Source: Bordetella ansorpii (GTDB lineage Bacteria > Pseudomonadota > Gammaproteobacteria > Burkholderiales > Burkholderiaceae_B). From it: a stretch of 64,000 nucleotides of DNA. Numbering within the stretch: the stretch's first letter is position 1; each line of letters starts with the position of its first letter. Location: contig NZ_FKBS01000029.1 in NCBI RefSeq assembly GCF_900078315.1, positions 197,758-261,757 on the forward strand. Direction: 5' to 3'. Below the pieces are notes generated by a model. It had not been told where the DNA came from, ran no database searches, and saw only the letters and a list, made by a program, of their open reading frames with translations. The translations under genes and the position numbers were made by a program. This document shows positions 16,795-28,524 of this stretch, piece after piece.

Positions 16795-17499
16795 TCAATG
16801 CATCGTCGTGCCTTCCGGCGGCACCGGATCCATCTGCATGGCCGCGGCCCAGCTGTGCAGCGGCACGCAGGTCTGCAGGCGATGGATGGCGCGCTGCACC
16901 AGCGCCGGATGCAGTTCGTGTCCGACGCGCGAGGCGATGTCGATGGTCGAGTCACCCTTCAACTCGGCCAGCCGGGCCTGCGCGGCCTGGATCTGGGCCA
17001 CGGGCATCACGGGGTCGTCGGCGCCGTGCAGCAGGTGAATGGTGGTGTACGGCGGTGCGGCGGTAGGCAGTTGCGCATAGCGGCCTGAGAACGCCAGCAC
17101 GCGTCCCGCCAGCCGGGGTTCGGCCTGCACGGCCTCCAGCGCCATGATGGCGCCCTGCGAGAAACCCACCAGCGCGGTGTCCGAGGACTTGAGTTTCAGG
17201 CTGCGCTGGGCCGCCTGCACGTATTCGACCAGGGCCGGCAGGGCCTGGGCCACGCGCTCGGGCCGGTTCTCTTCGGTGACGCCGCGCACCGAGAACCACT
17301 GGCGGCCGCGCGCGCTGCCGTCGAAGGCCTCGAAGCCCTCGGGGATACGCACCACCGACGTGGGAAACGCCGCGCGCAGCGCCAGCCCCAGGGATTCCAG
17401 GCCGTCGGGCGTATCGCCCACGCCGTGCAGCAGCACGAACAGTTGCCGGACCTCGGTGCCGGGATTGGGCCAGAATTCGATGGAATTGGAAGCAGGCAT
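16795..17499 (-). CDS. ypfH: Serine esterase of the YpfH / phospholipase-carboxylesterase family
   Basis: An alpha/beta hydrolase of 234 residues. The nucleophile is S114 in GFSQG, and D162 (HGADDPV) and H194 (RVGHELH) complete the triad. The oxyanion region is LLHGVGD near residues 23-29. ATG 17499 is the start of the recognisable family sequence; the frame is open upstream without similarity. No signal peptide is present, so it is cytoplasmic. Family members hydrolyse short-chain acyl esters, and the natural substrate is unknown. It lies 100 bases downstream of the receptor gene on the same strand. Confidence 0.88.
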   Translation of the reverse strand: MPASNSIEFWPNPGTEVRQLFVLLHGVGDTPDGLESLGLALRAAFPTSVVRIPEGFEAFDGSARGRQWFSVRGVTEENRPERVAQALPALVEYVQAAQRSLKLKSSDTALVGFSQGAIMALEAVQAEPRLAGRVLAFSGRYAQLPTAAPPYTTIHLLHGADDPVMPVAQIQAAQARLAELKGDSTIDIASRVGHELHPALVQRAIHRLQTCVPLHSWAAAMQMDPVPPEGTTMH

Positions 17500-17599
17500 G
17501 CTGGGGAGACTCCACAAACAGGGCGCGCCGGAAACCCGGCGCGGATGAATCCATTCTAGCCCCGGCCGCCGCGCGCCCTCCCCCAAGGCGCTGCCCGGA

Positions 17600-18649
17600 T
17601 CATTCAAAGAAACGGCGCGGCTGCTGTTCGATGACGCCGTACCAGCCCAGGCCGGGATAGGTCTCGTAGCCCGGCGTCAGCGCGTATCCCACCAAGCGGT
17701 CCGAGGCGGGATAGAAACCGCGCGTCTGGCCGTCGGTGTTCAGCAGCACGTAGCGTTCTCGCAGGTCCGCGCCATCGGATGCGGCGATCACGCGCTGGCG
17801 GCTGTCGACCAGCATGCAGCGCGTGCGCGCCCACTCCTCGTCGCTCAGGCCCACCGAGCGCACCACCGTCTCGGCCTGCCTGGCCCAATCGAAGAAAATG
17901 CCCAGCACGCCGATCGGCTTGCCATTGCGCTGGGCGCCTTCGCGGATGGCGGTGCTGTAGGCGGCGACGTGGGCGCCGCCCAGCAGCGGCTCGGGGCGGA
18001 TGTCCAGTGCCGCGTAGTCGCCGCCGTCCTGCGTGGCCAGGCCTCGCCGGAACCATTCTTCCTGCGACACGTTGGCGCCCAGCGCCTTGGCGTAGCGGTC
18101 AGGACGCCCCGTGGCCAGCACGCGGCCCTGGGCATCGGCCACCCACAGGTCCAGGTACACGGTATAGCTGTCCAGGATCACGGCCAGCCGGTCGCAGGCG
18201 TGCTGCGCGGCCGGTTGCGTGGGGGCCTGCAGCAGCTCGACCAGCGACGAATCGGTGGCCCACCAGCGCACGTCGCACGAACGCTCGTACAGGTTGCGGT
18301 CCATGGTCTCGACCATGTTCAGCGCCAGGTCGCCCAGCCGGCGGCCCTCGTAGCCGCGGATCTCCTGCAGCGTGTTCTCGCCCAGCCGGATCAGGTCGGC
18401 GATGGAGCCGGCCAGTTCGAGCTTGAGCGCGTCGGCGATGTGCGTGATCTGCTCGGACACCTGCTGCACCTGGTTGGCCACCACGGCGAAGCCGCGGCCG
18501 GCCTCGCCCGAGCGGGCGGCCTCGATGCGGGCGTTCAGGGAAAGGTACTTGGCCTGCTGGTTGATGTCGACGATGTTCGAGATTTTCTCGTTGGAGATCT
18601 TCTCGACGCGGCGGGACAGTTCGACAATCATTTCCGGATGATGCGCCAT
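17600..18649 (-). CDS. Soluble MCP-type receptor: short signalling tip followed by a Cache domain
   Basis: A 349-residue protein with unusual order. Residues about 15-75 carry the tip of a methyl-accepting chemotaxis signalling hairpin (YLSLNARIEAARSGEAGRG, then FAVVANQVQQVSEQ). Residues about 105-340 form a dCache-like ligand-binding domain (WWATDSSLVELLQAP, LDLWVADAQGRVLATGR, YSTAIREGA). No transmembrane segment or signal peptide is present, so both parts should be cytoplasmic, unlike classical MCPs where the sensor precedes the tip. AAGGAG lies 9 bases before ATG 18649. A sigma-54-like promoter sits upstream. It probably signals to a CheA-type kinase encoded elsewhere; the ligand is unknown. 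Confidence 0.85.
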   Translation of the reverse strand: MAHHPEMIVELSRRVEKISNEKISNIVDINQQAKYLSLNARIEAARSGEAGRGFAVVANQVQQVSEQITHIADALKLELAGSIADLIRLGENTLQEIRGYEGRRLGDLALNMVETMDRNLYERSCDVRWWATDSSLVELLQAPTQPAAQHACDRLAVILDSYTVYLDLWVADAQGRVLATGRPDRYAKALGANVSQEEWFRRGLATQDGGDYAALDIRPEPLLGGAHVAAYSTAIREGAQRNGKPIGVLGIFFDWARQAETVVRSVGLSDEEWARTRCMLVDSRQRVIAASDGADLRERYVLLNTDGQTRGFYPASDRLVGYALTPGYETYPGLGWYGVIEQQPRRFFE

Positions 18650-18707
18650 GCTGCTTACTCCTTTCGAACGGGTACGAGTTGAACGAGGAGACAGTCTTGA
18701 GTCTGCT

Positions 18708-18726
18708 CAAGCACGATGCGTGCCAA
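18708..18726 (-). promoter_or_regulatory. Sigma-54-like -24/-12 promoter for the MCP-Cache gene
   Basis: Read on the - strand the site is TTGGCACG-CATC-GTGCT. The GG and GC dinucleotides are separated by exactly 10 bases, as required for sigma-54, with one mismatch to TTGGCACG-N4-TTGCT. It lies about 60 bases before the start codon, leaving room for the AAGGAG ribosome-binding site. Confidence 0.5.
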
Positions 18727-18787
18727 CTTGCCGTTTGAAAGAAACAAGCCCCTTCACGCGCTGTGTTTCACACGGGTGACACGAACA

Positions 18788-18828
18788 AGAAAAATGCCGG
18801 CGCACCGTCGCCAGGGCGATGCACCGGC
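18788..18828 (-). terminator. Strong intrinsic terminator on the - strand between the receptor gene and imuA
   Basis: On the - strand a 12-bp stem (GCCGGTGCATCG pairing with CGGTGCGCCGGC, two G-T pairs) closes a 9-base loop and is followed by ATTTTTC. No annotated - strand gene ends here, so it implies a short upstream transcript. Confidence 0.6.
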
Positions 18829-18918
18829 ACCACAATGGAGCAATCAGGCCAGACGATGGGGCATGCCTGGTCTGGCCACGGGCCGGGATGGCGGGTGGCG
18901 CCGAGCCCATGCAAAATA
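18790..18918 (-). ncRNA. Candidate small RNA divergent from imuA
   Basis: The - strand between the LexA box (18919-18934) and the terminator at 18788-18828 could give a transcript of about 125 bases with no reading frame of note. It contains a hairpin made by GGCCAGAC (18847-18854) and GTCTGGCC (18870-18877) and then the terminator hairpin. A - strand TATAAA lies inside the LexA box (18926-18931), so expression could be damage-inducible. No good -35 is visible, so this remains a hypothesis. Confidence 0.3.
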
Positions 18919-18934
18919 CTGTATATTTATACAG
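18919..18934. promoter_or_regulatory. LexA (SOS) box upstream of imuA
   Basis: CTGTATATTTATACAG matches the CTGT-N8-ACAG consensus with near-perfect symmetry, extended by A and T on the outer sides. It lies 18 bases before the imuA start codon and places imuA-imuB-dnaE2 under LexA. Confidence 0.93.
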
Positions 18935-18952
18935 TAAACATGATTTTGATCG

Positions 18953-19645
18953 ATGCGCCCCGAACACATCCACCCTGCCCTCTGGCGCGCCACGCAACTG
19001 GCGCAAGGTTCCGCGCGTTGCGTGGCGACCGGCCACGACGCCCTGTCCGGCCAGTTGCCGGGCGGGGGCTGGCCGCAGGGCGCGCTGATCGAACTGCTGC
19101 AGCCTCATCCCGGCATCGGCGAAGTCCGCCTGCTTCAACCCGCCCTGACGCGGCTGGATGCCGCCCGCGCCATCGCGCTGGTGCAGCCGCCCCACGTGCC
19201 GCACATCGCCTGCTGGAGCCAATGGCAACTGGATCCCGCGCAGTTGCTATGGGTCGACCCCGCCACGCCCGACGATGCGCTGTGGGCCGCCGAGCAGATC
19301 CTGCGGCACGGCACCTGCGGCGCGCTGGTGTGCTGGCTGCCGCGCGCGCGCCACGACGCCCTGCGCCGCCTGCACCTGGCCGCCGCGGGCAGCGACACGC
19401 TGTTCTTCGCGCTGCGGCCGGCGGCGGCGGCGCGCCAGGCCTCGCCCGCGCCGCTGCGGCTGGCGCTGGACAGCGCACGAGCCGGCCTGTCGGTACGCGT
19501 GCTCAAGCGACGTGGCCCCGTCACCGACACCCCGTTTTTCATTCCTTTCGAGCCGGGCGCCCTGCCCGTTCCCCATGCGCCTCTGGATCGCCGTGTTCCT
19601 GCACAGCCTGCCGCTGGACGCCGTACGCCCGTACTGGTTCCGTGA
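18953..19645 (+). CDS. imuA: Translesion synthesis-associated protein ImuA
   Basis: A 230-residue RecA/SulA-like protein that acts with ImuB and DnaE2 in damage-induced mutagenesis. The start MRPEHIHPALWRATQLA and the Gly-rich LPGGGWPQGALIELL region are typical. ALVCWLPRARHDALRRLHLAA corresponds to the RecA-like core. ATG 18953 directly follows the LexA box; another ATG at 18940 is out of frame. The last 71 bases overlap imuB in another frame, as is common for this cassette. It is not a DNA polymerase. Confidence 0.93.
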   Translation: MRPEHIHPALWRATQLAQGSARCVATGHDALSGQLPGGGWPQGALIELLQPHPGIGEVRLLQPALTRLDAARAIALVQPPHVPHIACWSQWQLDPAQLLWVDPATPDDALWAAEQILRHGTCGALVCWLPRARHDALRRLHLAAAGSDTLFFALRPAAAARQASPAPLRLALDSARAGLSVRVLKRRGPVTDTPFFIPFEPGALPVPHAPLDRRVPAQPAAGRRTPVLVP

Positions 19646-21212
19646 CGACGGCGGCGCGGGCTGCGCGGTGCTCGACGCGGCCCGCGTGGCGGCACTGACG
19701 CCGGCGGCGCAGCGCGCCGGCGCGCAACTGGGCATGCGCCGCGCCAGCCTGTCCGCCATCGCGCCGCAATGCGAGCAGATCGAGCGGCAGCCGGCAGCCG
19801 AAGCGCAGGCGCAGCAAGGCGCGGCCTTTGCCTTGCTGCAATACACGCCGCAACTGGCCATGCCCGACGCCTCGGCGCTGCTGCTGGACGTAGGCGCCAG
19901 CCTGCAATTGTTCGGCGGGCCGCGCGCGCTGGCGCGCCGGGTGGCGGCCACGCTGGCCGCGCAAGGGGTGCAGGCCACGCTGGGGCTGGCGCCCACCGCG
20001 CTGGGCGCATGGCTGCTGGCGCATCAGCCGGCGCGGCGCGGCGCGCAGGTGGCCACGGGCGCGCCCACCGATCCGACCGCCGACCTGGCCCCCGACGGAT
20101 CGCCGCGGCCCGTGCGCGGCAAGGCCCACGCCACGGGCGGCCAGCCGTTGCAGGCCGTCGGCGAGCCTCTGTCCCGGCGCGCGCGGCGGCCTGCCATCCT
20201 GCGCGTCGCGCTGCGCCAGGACAGCCTGGAACGCCGGCTGGATGCCCTGCCCATCCTGCTGCTGCCGCAGGCCCGCGAACGCCTGGACTGGCTGCACGAC
20301 CTGGGCTGCCACACGCTGGGCCAGGCGCGGCATCTGCCCCGCGCGGGGCTGCAACGGCGCGGCTGCGGCCCCCTGCTCAAGGCCCTGGATGCCGCCTACG
20401 GCGCCGCGCCCGAGCCGCACCCCTGGATCACGCCGCCGCCCGACTTCCACCAGCGCATCGAACTGCCCGACTACCTGGAGCAGGCCGACGCCCTGCTGGC
20501 CGTGGCGCGCCGCCTGGCCGACCAGCTCTGCGGCTGGCTGGCCGCGCATCAGCGCGCGGTGCAGCGCATCACGCTCGAGCTGTCGCACGAACGCGGCCGC
20601 CATGCCCGGCCGCCCACCGAACTGCTGCTGGCCATGGCCCAGCCCGCCTGGCATGGCGGCCACCTGATCGACCTGCTGCGCGAGCGGTTGGGCCGGCTCG
20701 AACTGCAGGCGCCCGTCATCGCCGTCACGCTGCACGCCCCTGAAACCGTCGAACGCCCCGATGCCAGCGCCACGCTGTTTCCCGATCCGGCCACGCAGCC
20801 GGCGGACCACGCGCGCCTGCTGGACCTGCTGACAGCGCGGTTGGGCGCGCAACGCGTGCGCCTCGCACGTCCTCGGGCCGACCATCGGCCCGAGCAAGCC
20901 AATGCCTGGCAGGACGCGCAAGCCGCGGGCGGCAAGCCGCGCACGCCAGCGTTGCCGCCGAGCCTGGAACGCCCTTTCTGGCTGTGCGATCCGCCGGTGG
21001 AGTTGCGCGTCGACCGCGACAATCCCGTCTACGCGGGCCAGCCACTGAAATTGCTGCGCGGCCCCGAACGCATCGAAAGCGGCTGGTGGGACGGCGGCGA
21101 CACGCAGCGCGACTACTTCGTCGCCGAGGATGCCGGCTCGGCGCGCTACTGGGTATACCGCGAGCGCGACAAACTGGATGCGCGCTGGTTCCTGCATGGG
21201 CGCTACGCCTGA
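19575..21212 (+). CDS. imuB: ImuB, Y-family polymerase-like mutagenesis protein
   Basis: A 545-residue Y-family homologue that serves as the hub joining the clamp, ImuA and DnaE2, and is thought to lack polymerase activity. The N-terminal MRLWIAVFLHSLPLDAV lacks the catalytic Asp of active Y polymerases. ALLLDVGASLQLFGG is the palm region where the second acidic motif would be. A helix-hairpin-helix and little-finger region follows, and a C-terminal DUF6504-like tail ends YFVAEDAGSARYWVYRE. ATG 19575 is chosen because similarity begins there. dnaE2 starts 12 bases after the stop. Confidence 0.93.
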   Translation: MRLWIAVFLHSLPLDAVRPYWFRDDGGAGCAVLDAARVAALTPAAQRAGAQLGMRRASLSAIAPQCEQIERQPAAEAQAQQGAAFALLQYTPQLAMPDASALLLDVGASLQLFGGPRALARRVAATLAAQGVQATLGLAPTALGAWLLAHQPARRGAQVATGAPTDPTADLAPDGSPRPVRGKAHATGGQPLQAVGEPLSRRARRPAILRVALRQDSLERRLDALPILLLPQARERLDWLHDLGCHTLGQARHLPRAGLQRRGCGPLLKALDAAYGAAPEPHPWITPPPDFHQRIELPDYLEQADALLAVARRLADQLCGWLAAHQRAVQRITLELSHERGRHARPPTELLLAMAQPAWHGGHLIDLLRERLGRLELQAPVIAVTLHAPETVERPDASATLFPDPATQPADHARLLDLLTARLGAQRVRLARPRADHRPEQANAWQDAQAAGGKPRTPALPPSLERPFWLCDPPVELRVDRDNPVYAGQPLKLLRGPERIESGWWDGGDTQRDYFVAEDAGSARYWVYRERDKLDARWFLHGRYA

Positions 21213-21224
21213 GACATCGCCATC

Positions 21225-24407
<3,183 letters not shown>

Positions 24408-24439
24408 CGGGACACCGCATCGCCGACGCCACGGCACAG

Positions 24440-24470
24440 GGCCGGGCGCGGGCCAATTCCGCCCGGCCTT
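24440..24470. terminator. Hairpin between convergent dnaE2 and nsrR
   Basis: GGCCGGGC (24440-24447) pairs perfectly with GCCCGGCC (24461-24468) around a 13-base loop. The T-run is very short, so efficiency is uncertain. Confidence 0.45.
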
Positions 24471-24906
24471 AAGCCGCCCGATGCAGCCTGATGATCGCCG
24501 CCTCGGTCGGCGCGCGCACCAGATCCGCCAGCGTATGGCGGTCCAGCGTCTCGAACAGATTGCGCAACCCGTCGTTCAGTACGCCCGCCAGCCGGCAGGC
24601 GCCATTCAGCGCACAGGGCGGATCGGCGCAATCCACCAGCGCCCCCTGGTGCTCCAGCACCCGCACCAGTTCACCGACGCGATACGTATCGGCTGATCGC
24701 GCCAGCGCCAGCCCGCCGCCCTTGCCCCGCGTCGCCGCCACCCAGCCCTGCTGCGACAGAAAATGCACCACCTTCACCAGATGGTTGCGCGAGATCTGGA
24801 ATCGCTCGGCGATCTCGGGAATCGTCACGGGGCGATCGCGGTCCCGGCACTGCGTCAGGTACATCATGACGCGCAGGCCGAAGTCGGTGAATCGGTTCAA
24901 TTGCAT
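24469..24906 (-). CDS. nsrR: Nitric-oxide-sensing Rrf2 family repressor NsrR
   Basis: A 145-residue winged-helix repressor with an Fe-S cluster that is destroyed by nitric oxide. It starts MQLNRFTDFGLRVMMYLTQ, the typical Rrf2 beginning. The cluster cysteines are C93, C98 and C104 (CX4CX5C), the NsrR spacing. The recognition region is ERFQISRNHLVKVVHFLSQQG. It lies 59 bases downstream of hmp on the same strand, and a matching operator overlaps the hmp promoter, so it probably represses hmp and itself in one autoregulated unit. Confidence 0.94.
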   Translation of the reverse strand: MQLNRFTDFGLRVMMYLTQCRDRDRPVTIPEIAERFQISRNHLVKVVHFLSQQGWVAATRGKGGGLALARSADTYRVGELVRVLEHQGALVDCADPPCALNGACRLAGVLNDGLRNLFETLDRHTLADLVRAPTEAAIIRLHRAA

Positions 24907-24965
24907 GGTCGGACTCGTTGGCGGGGCAAGCGGCAAGAATACACGTCCGCCCACCGCCCAAAGGT

Positions 24966-26183
24966 CTATGCGCCCGCGCCGCCGGTGCCGAACACCTCGG
25001 CGTGGATGCGCTGCGGCGGCACGCCCAGTTCGCCCAGCACACGGCGCTGCGCCTGCATGAAAGGCAGCGGGCCACACAAGTAGTAATCGGCGTCGGGCAG
25101 CAGGGCCTGATCCTGGATGGCGCGCAGGTCGATGCGTCCGGCATGGTGGTAATCCACGCCTTGCCGGTCGGCCGGCCCCACGTTCTCGTAGAACACGACG
25201 TGGCGCACGTTGGGCAGGCGTTCGGCCAGGCCGTTCACATGGTCGCGCATGGCGTGCACCGACGCATCGCGGCAGCCATGCACGAAGCGCACCTGGCGGC
25301 CATCGCCGCGCGACGCCACGGAATTCAACATGGACATCATCGGCGTCAGCCCCACCCCGCCGCTGATCAGCACCACCGGCGTGGCCGCCTCGGGGTCCAG
25401 CGTGAACTCGCCCTGCGGCGGCGCCACGTCCAGGATGTCGCCTTCGTTGAACTGGTCGTGCAGCAGGTTCGAGATCATGCCCGCGGGGCTGCCGCCGGCC
25501 GCGGCCTCGCGCTTGACCGAGATGCGCAGCCAGTGGTTGCCCGGCGCATCCGACAGGCTGTACTGGCGCGGCTGCATGATGCCCAGCGCCGGCACGAACA
25601 CGCGCACCGAGATGTATTGGCCCGGCAGGAATCCCGGCACGTCGCCGCCATCGGCCGGCGCCAGGTAGAACGAGGTGATTTCCGCGCTTTCGGGCACCTT
25701 GCCCGCCACGCGGAAGGCGCGCCAGCCCGTCCAGCCGCCCTGGCGCGCCGCCGCGGCCGCATACATCGAAGATTCCATGCCGGCCATCAACGCCACCAGT
25801 TGCCCGTAGGCCTGCGCCCACGCGTCGATCAGCTCGTCGGTGGCCGCCTCGCCCAGCACCTCGCGGATGGAGGCCAGCAGATGGAGGCCCACCACGTCGT
25901 AGTGTTCGCGCCGGATACCCAGGCTGACGTGCTTGTGCGCCACGCGCTCGAGCACCGGCAGCAGCACCGAGGGATCGTCGATGTGCTGCGCATAGGCCGC
26001 GACCGCCATGGCCAGCGCCTGCTGCTGCTGGCCGCTGTGCTGGTGCCCCTGGTTGAAGACCTGCCGCAACTCGGGATTGCCGCGGAACATCCGCTGGTAG
26101 AAATGGCGCGTCAACGCTTCGCCATGGACCTGAAGAACGGGCGCCGTGGCCTTGACTTGTGCACGGACGTTTTCGCTGAGCAT
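24966..26183 (-). CDS. hmp: Flavohaemoglobin (nitric oxide dioxygenase) Hmp
   Basis: Converts nitric oxide to nitrate with oxygen and NAD(P)H. It has 405 residues. The globin domain (residues 1-140) shows Y29 (the B10 Tyr in HFYQRMF) and the proximal haem ligand H85 in RVAHKHV. The FAD-binding barrel follows (RQYSLSDAP near residue 210), then the NAD-binding domain with ISGGVGLTPMMSML and the closing YYLCGPLPFMQ. The first ATG at the globin start (26183) is used. Expression should be released when NO inactivates NsrR, given the operator upstream. Confidence 0.97.
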   Translation of the reverse strand: MLSENVRAQVKATAPVLQVHGEALTRHFYQRMFRGNPELRQVFNQGHQHSGQQQQALAMAVAAYAQHIDDPSVLLPVLERVAHKHVSLGIRREHYDVVGLHLLASIREVLGEAATDELIDAWAQAYGQLVALMAGMESSMYAAAAARQGGWTGWRAFRVAGKVPESAEITSFYLAPADGGDVPGFLPGQYISVRVFVPALGIMQPRQYSLSDAPGNHWLRISVKREAAAGGSPAGMISNLLHDQFNEGDILDVAPPQGEFTLDPEAATPVVLISGGVGLTPMMSMLNSVASRGDGRQVRFVHGCRDASVHAMRDHVNGLAERLPNVRHVVFYENVGPADRQGVDYHHAGRIDLRAIQDQALLPDADYYLCGPLPFMQAQRRVLGELGVPPQRIHAEVFGTGGAGA

Positions 26184-26221
26184 GCTGGACTCCTGAGAGG
26201 GGTTGCGGGCATCGGCCCTTA

Positions 26222-26244
26222 AAGATGTATTTATTTTACATCTT
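26222..26244. promoter_or_regulatory. NsrR operator upstream of hmp
   Basis: A 23-bp near-palindrome beginning AAGATGTATTT and ending TTTTACATCTT matches the known NsrR consensus of two AAGATGYATTT half-sites. It begins 39 bases before the hmp start codon. Confidence 0.88.
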
Positions 26245-26256
26245 TTAAAAGACCAA
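26228..26256 (-). promoter_or_regulatory. hmp: Predicted hmp promoter overlapped by the NsrR box
   Basis: On the - strand TTGGTC (26256-26251) is followed after 17 bases by TAAATA (26233-26228). The NsrR box covers the -10 and most of the spacer, so bound NsrR would block RNA polymerase. Confidence 0.5.
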
Positions 26257-26356
26257 TGCGCCCGTCCTGCCCTTCGCAACCCGTCCCTCAACTTGCCGCC
26301 ATGCCCACCCGGCGGTTAAAACACCGGCTTTGCAGCAACATTTCAGGATTTCCACC

Positions 26357-26818
26357 ATGAGCACTGCCACGCTCAAGACCCGACTGTCCGACTCCGTCAA
26401 AGACGCCATGCGCGCCAAGGACACCGCGCGCCTGACGACGCTGCGTTTCCTGCTGGCCGCCGTGAAGCAGAAGGAAGTGGACGAGCGCCGCGACCTGGCC
26501 GACGCCGAGATCACGGCCATCATCGAAAAGCAGGTCAAGCAGCGCCGCGAATCGATCGCCGCCTTCGAACAGGCCGGCCGCACCGAAACCGCCGAACAGG
26601 AAAAGGCCGAACTGGCCGTGCTGCAGGAGTTCCTGCCCCAGGCCGCCAGCCCCGAGGAAGTGACCGCCGCCATCGACGCGGCCATCGCCGAAGTGACCGC
26701 CCAGGGCGTCACCGGCGCGCCGGCGATGGGCAAGGCGATGGCGATCCTGAAGCCTGCACTGGCCGGCCGCGCGGATATGTCCGCCGTGTCCGCGCAACTG
26801 AAGGCACGCCTGTCGTGA
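26357..26818 (+). CDS. GatB/YqeY domain-containing protein
   Basis: A 153-residue YqeY-type protein related to the tRNA-binding tail of the GatB amidotransferase subunit. The helical N-terminal domain starts TLKTRLSDSVKDAMRAKDTARLTTLRFLLAAVK. The C-terminal region holds GVTGAPAMGKAMAILKPALAGRADM, the family signature. Its molecular role is not settled; a link to tRNA metabolism is presumed. In many betaproteobacteria it sits near rpsU and dnaG, but here it lies between divergent hmp and convergent dinB. Confidence 0.92.
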   Translation: MSTATLKTRLSDSVKDAMRAKDTARLTTLRFLLAAVKQKEVDERRDLADAEITAIIEKQVKQRRESIAAFEQAGRTETAEQEKAELAVLQEFLPQAASPEEVTAAIDAAIAEVTAQGVTGAPAMGKAMAILKPALAGRADMSAVSAQLKARLS

Positions 26819-26846
26819 TTGCACGCCGGGCCCCTGCCATGGCCGA

Positions 26847-27917
26847 CTAGAACAGATCCGCCTGCCGGTTCTCTTCCTGCGGATCCGCGAAGTTGCTCAT
26901 CCCCACGCCCGCCAGGCGATAACGCGTCTCGGCGGGCAGCGTCACTTTGTCGCACAACGCGCGCGCCACCGAGGCCAGTTGCACCGCGGACTGGGGCGGC
27001 TGCAACTGCGTCAGGCTGCGCGTCAGGATGCGGAAGCGGTCCGTCTTCAGCTTCAGCACCGTCGTGCGGCCCAGCATGCCCTTGCGCTGGCCCTGCTCCC
27101 AGACCTTGGCGGCCAGGCGGTCGAGCGATTCGCCCAGTTCGTGCAACAGCAGATCGGTGCTGAAGGTGGTCTCCGCCGACACCTGTTGCGCCACCTGGTC
27201 GGGCTCGACTTCGCGCTCATCGATGCCGTTGGACAGCTCGTGCAGGCGATAGCCGTAGCGGCCGAAATGCAGTTCCAGTTCGGTGAGCGGGCGTTGCCGC
27301 AGGTCGCCCACCGTGCGGATGCCCAGGGTCTCCATCCTGGCCTGCGTCACCTTGCCCACGCCCGGCACCTTGCGCACGGGCAGTTCCCGCAGGAATTCCA
27401 GCACGCGATGCGGCCGGATCACGAACTGGCCATCGGGCTTGTTCCAGTCGGAGGCGATCTTGGCCAGGAATTTGTTGGGCGCGATGCCCGCCGAGGCGGT
27501 CAGGCCGGTTTCCGCGCGGATCTCGTCGCGGATGGCGCGGGCCACCTCGGTGGCCGTGGCCAGGCCGCGCTTGTTCTGCGTCACGTCCAGGTAGGCCTCG
27601 TCCAGCGACAGCGGCTCGATCAGGTCGGTGTGCCGGGAGAAAATCTCGCGCACCTGGCGCGACACCGCGCGATAGCGGTTGAAATCGGGCGGCACGAACA
27701 CGGCATCGGGGCACAGGCGCTCGGCGCGCATGGCGGACATCGCCGAGTGCACGCCGAAACGGCGCGCCTCGTACGAAGCCGCGCACACCACCGAGCGCGG
27801 TCCGGTCCAGGCCACCACCACCGGCAGCCCTTTCAGTTCGGGGCGATCGCGCTGCTCGACCGAGGCATAGAACGCATCCATGTCGACGTGCACGATCTTG
27901 CGCGCCGGGCCGGTCAT
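26847..27917 (-). CDS. dinB: DNA polymerase IV DinB
   Basis: A Y-family translesion polymerase of 356 residues. Palm acids are D12 in [12 protein letters not shown] and the Asp-Glu pair in [10 protein letters not shown]. The steric-gate and finger block is [34 protein letters not shown] and [11 protein letters not shown] (helix-hairpin-helix) follow. The C terminus QADLF is a sliding-clamp binding motif. Unlike imuA, I see no LexA box in the 100 bases upstream, so direct SOS control is not supported by sequence. The gene ends 28 bases from the convergent YqeY gene. Confidence 0.96.
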   Translation of the reverse strand: MTGPARKIVHVDMDAFYASVEQRDRPELKGLPVVVAWTGPRSVVCAASYEARRFGVHSAMSAMRAERLCPDAVFVPPDFNRYRAVSRQVREIFSRHTDLIEPLSLDEAYLDVTQNKRGLATATEVARAIRDEIRAETGLTASAGIAPNKFLAKIASDWNKPDGQFVIRPHRVLEFLRELPVRKVPGVGKVTQARMETLGIRTVGDLRQRPLTELELHFGRYGYRLHELSNGIDEREVEPDQVAQQVSAETTFSTDLLLHELGESLDRLAAKVWEQGQRKGMLGRTTVLKLKTDRFRILTRSLTQLQPPQSAVQLASVARALCDKVTLPAETRYRLAGVGMSNFADPQEENRQADLF

Positions 27918-28113
27918 CGCGCCCCCCGCCCCATGCCATGAGCAAGGCCAGAGGCAACGCCGGGACAGGCGCCGCGAGCCAGATCAGGCGCGAAGCCGGA
28001 ATAAACGACCACGGAAGGGACCATGCGGGAAAAACGAAAGACGCGGAAAGCCAAAACCCCATATTATGGCGCGCTTAGCCAATCCTGCGCCCGCGTCCAG
28101 CGGGCCTTTCGCG

Positions 28114-28524
28114 ATGTCCTCGACTCCCACCGATTACTTCGGCCTGACCATTCCCCTGATGGACCTGCTGGGCCTGGTGCCGCAGCATGCCGACGAAACC
28201 GGCTCGCGCACCTTCCTGCCCTGGCGCGCCGAACTGACCAACAGCCGCGGCGACATCCACGGCGGCACGCTGATGAGCGTGCTCGACTTCACGCTCAGCG
28301 CCGCCGCGCGCGGCGCCGACCGCTCGGTGGGCATGGCGACCATCGACATGACCACCAGCTTCCTGTCGCCGGGCCGCGGCGATCTCACGTTCACCGCCCG
28401 CTGCCTGCGGCGCGGCAAATCGATCGCCTTCTGCGAAGGCGAAGCCCACGACGTCCAGGGCGAACTGGTGGTGCGCGCCACCGCCACCTTCAAGGTCATC
28501 CGCAAGCGGCCGGGCGGCGACTGA
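28114..28524 (+). CDS. PaaI-type hotdog thioesterase
   Basis: A 136-residue hotdog-fold protein, probably an acyl-CoA thioesterase. The active-site region is [23 protein letters not shown], with the catalytic Asp after [41 protein letters not shown] follows the family pattern. The start is uncertain: ATG 28114 is used, while ATG 28066 would add 16 residues but overlaps a possible -10 (TATTAT, 28062-28067). The 3' end overlaps the ECF sigma gene on the other strand by 29 bases. Confidence 0.85.
   Translation: MSSTPTDYFGLTIPLMDLLGLVPQHADETGSRTFLPWRAELTNSRGDIHGGTLMSVLDFTLSAAARGADRSVGMATIDMTTSFLSPGRGDLTFTARCLRRGKSIAFCEGEAHDVQGELVVRATATFKVIRKRPGGD

Noticed and set aside
27918-28113. LexA box upstream of dinB
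   Set aside because: No CTGT-N8-ACAG or close variant is present in this gap.
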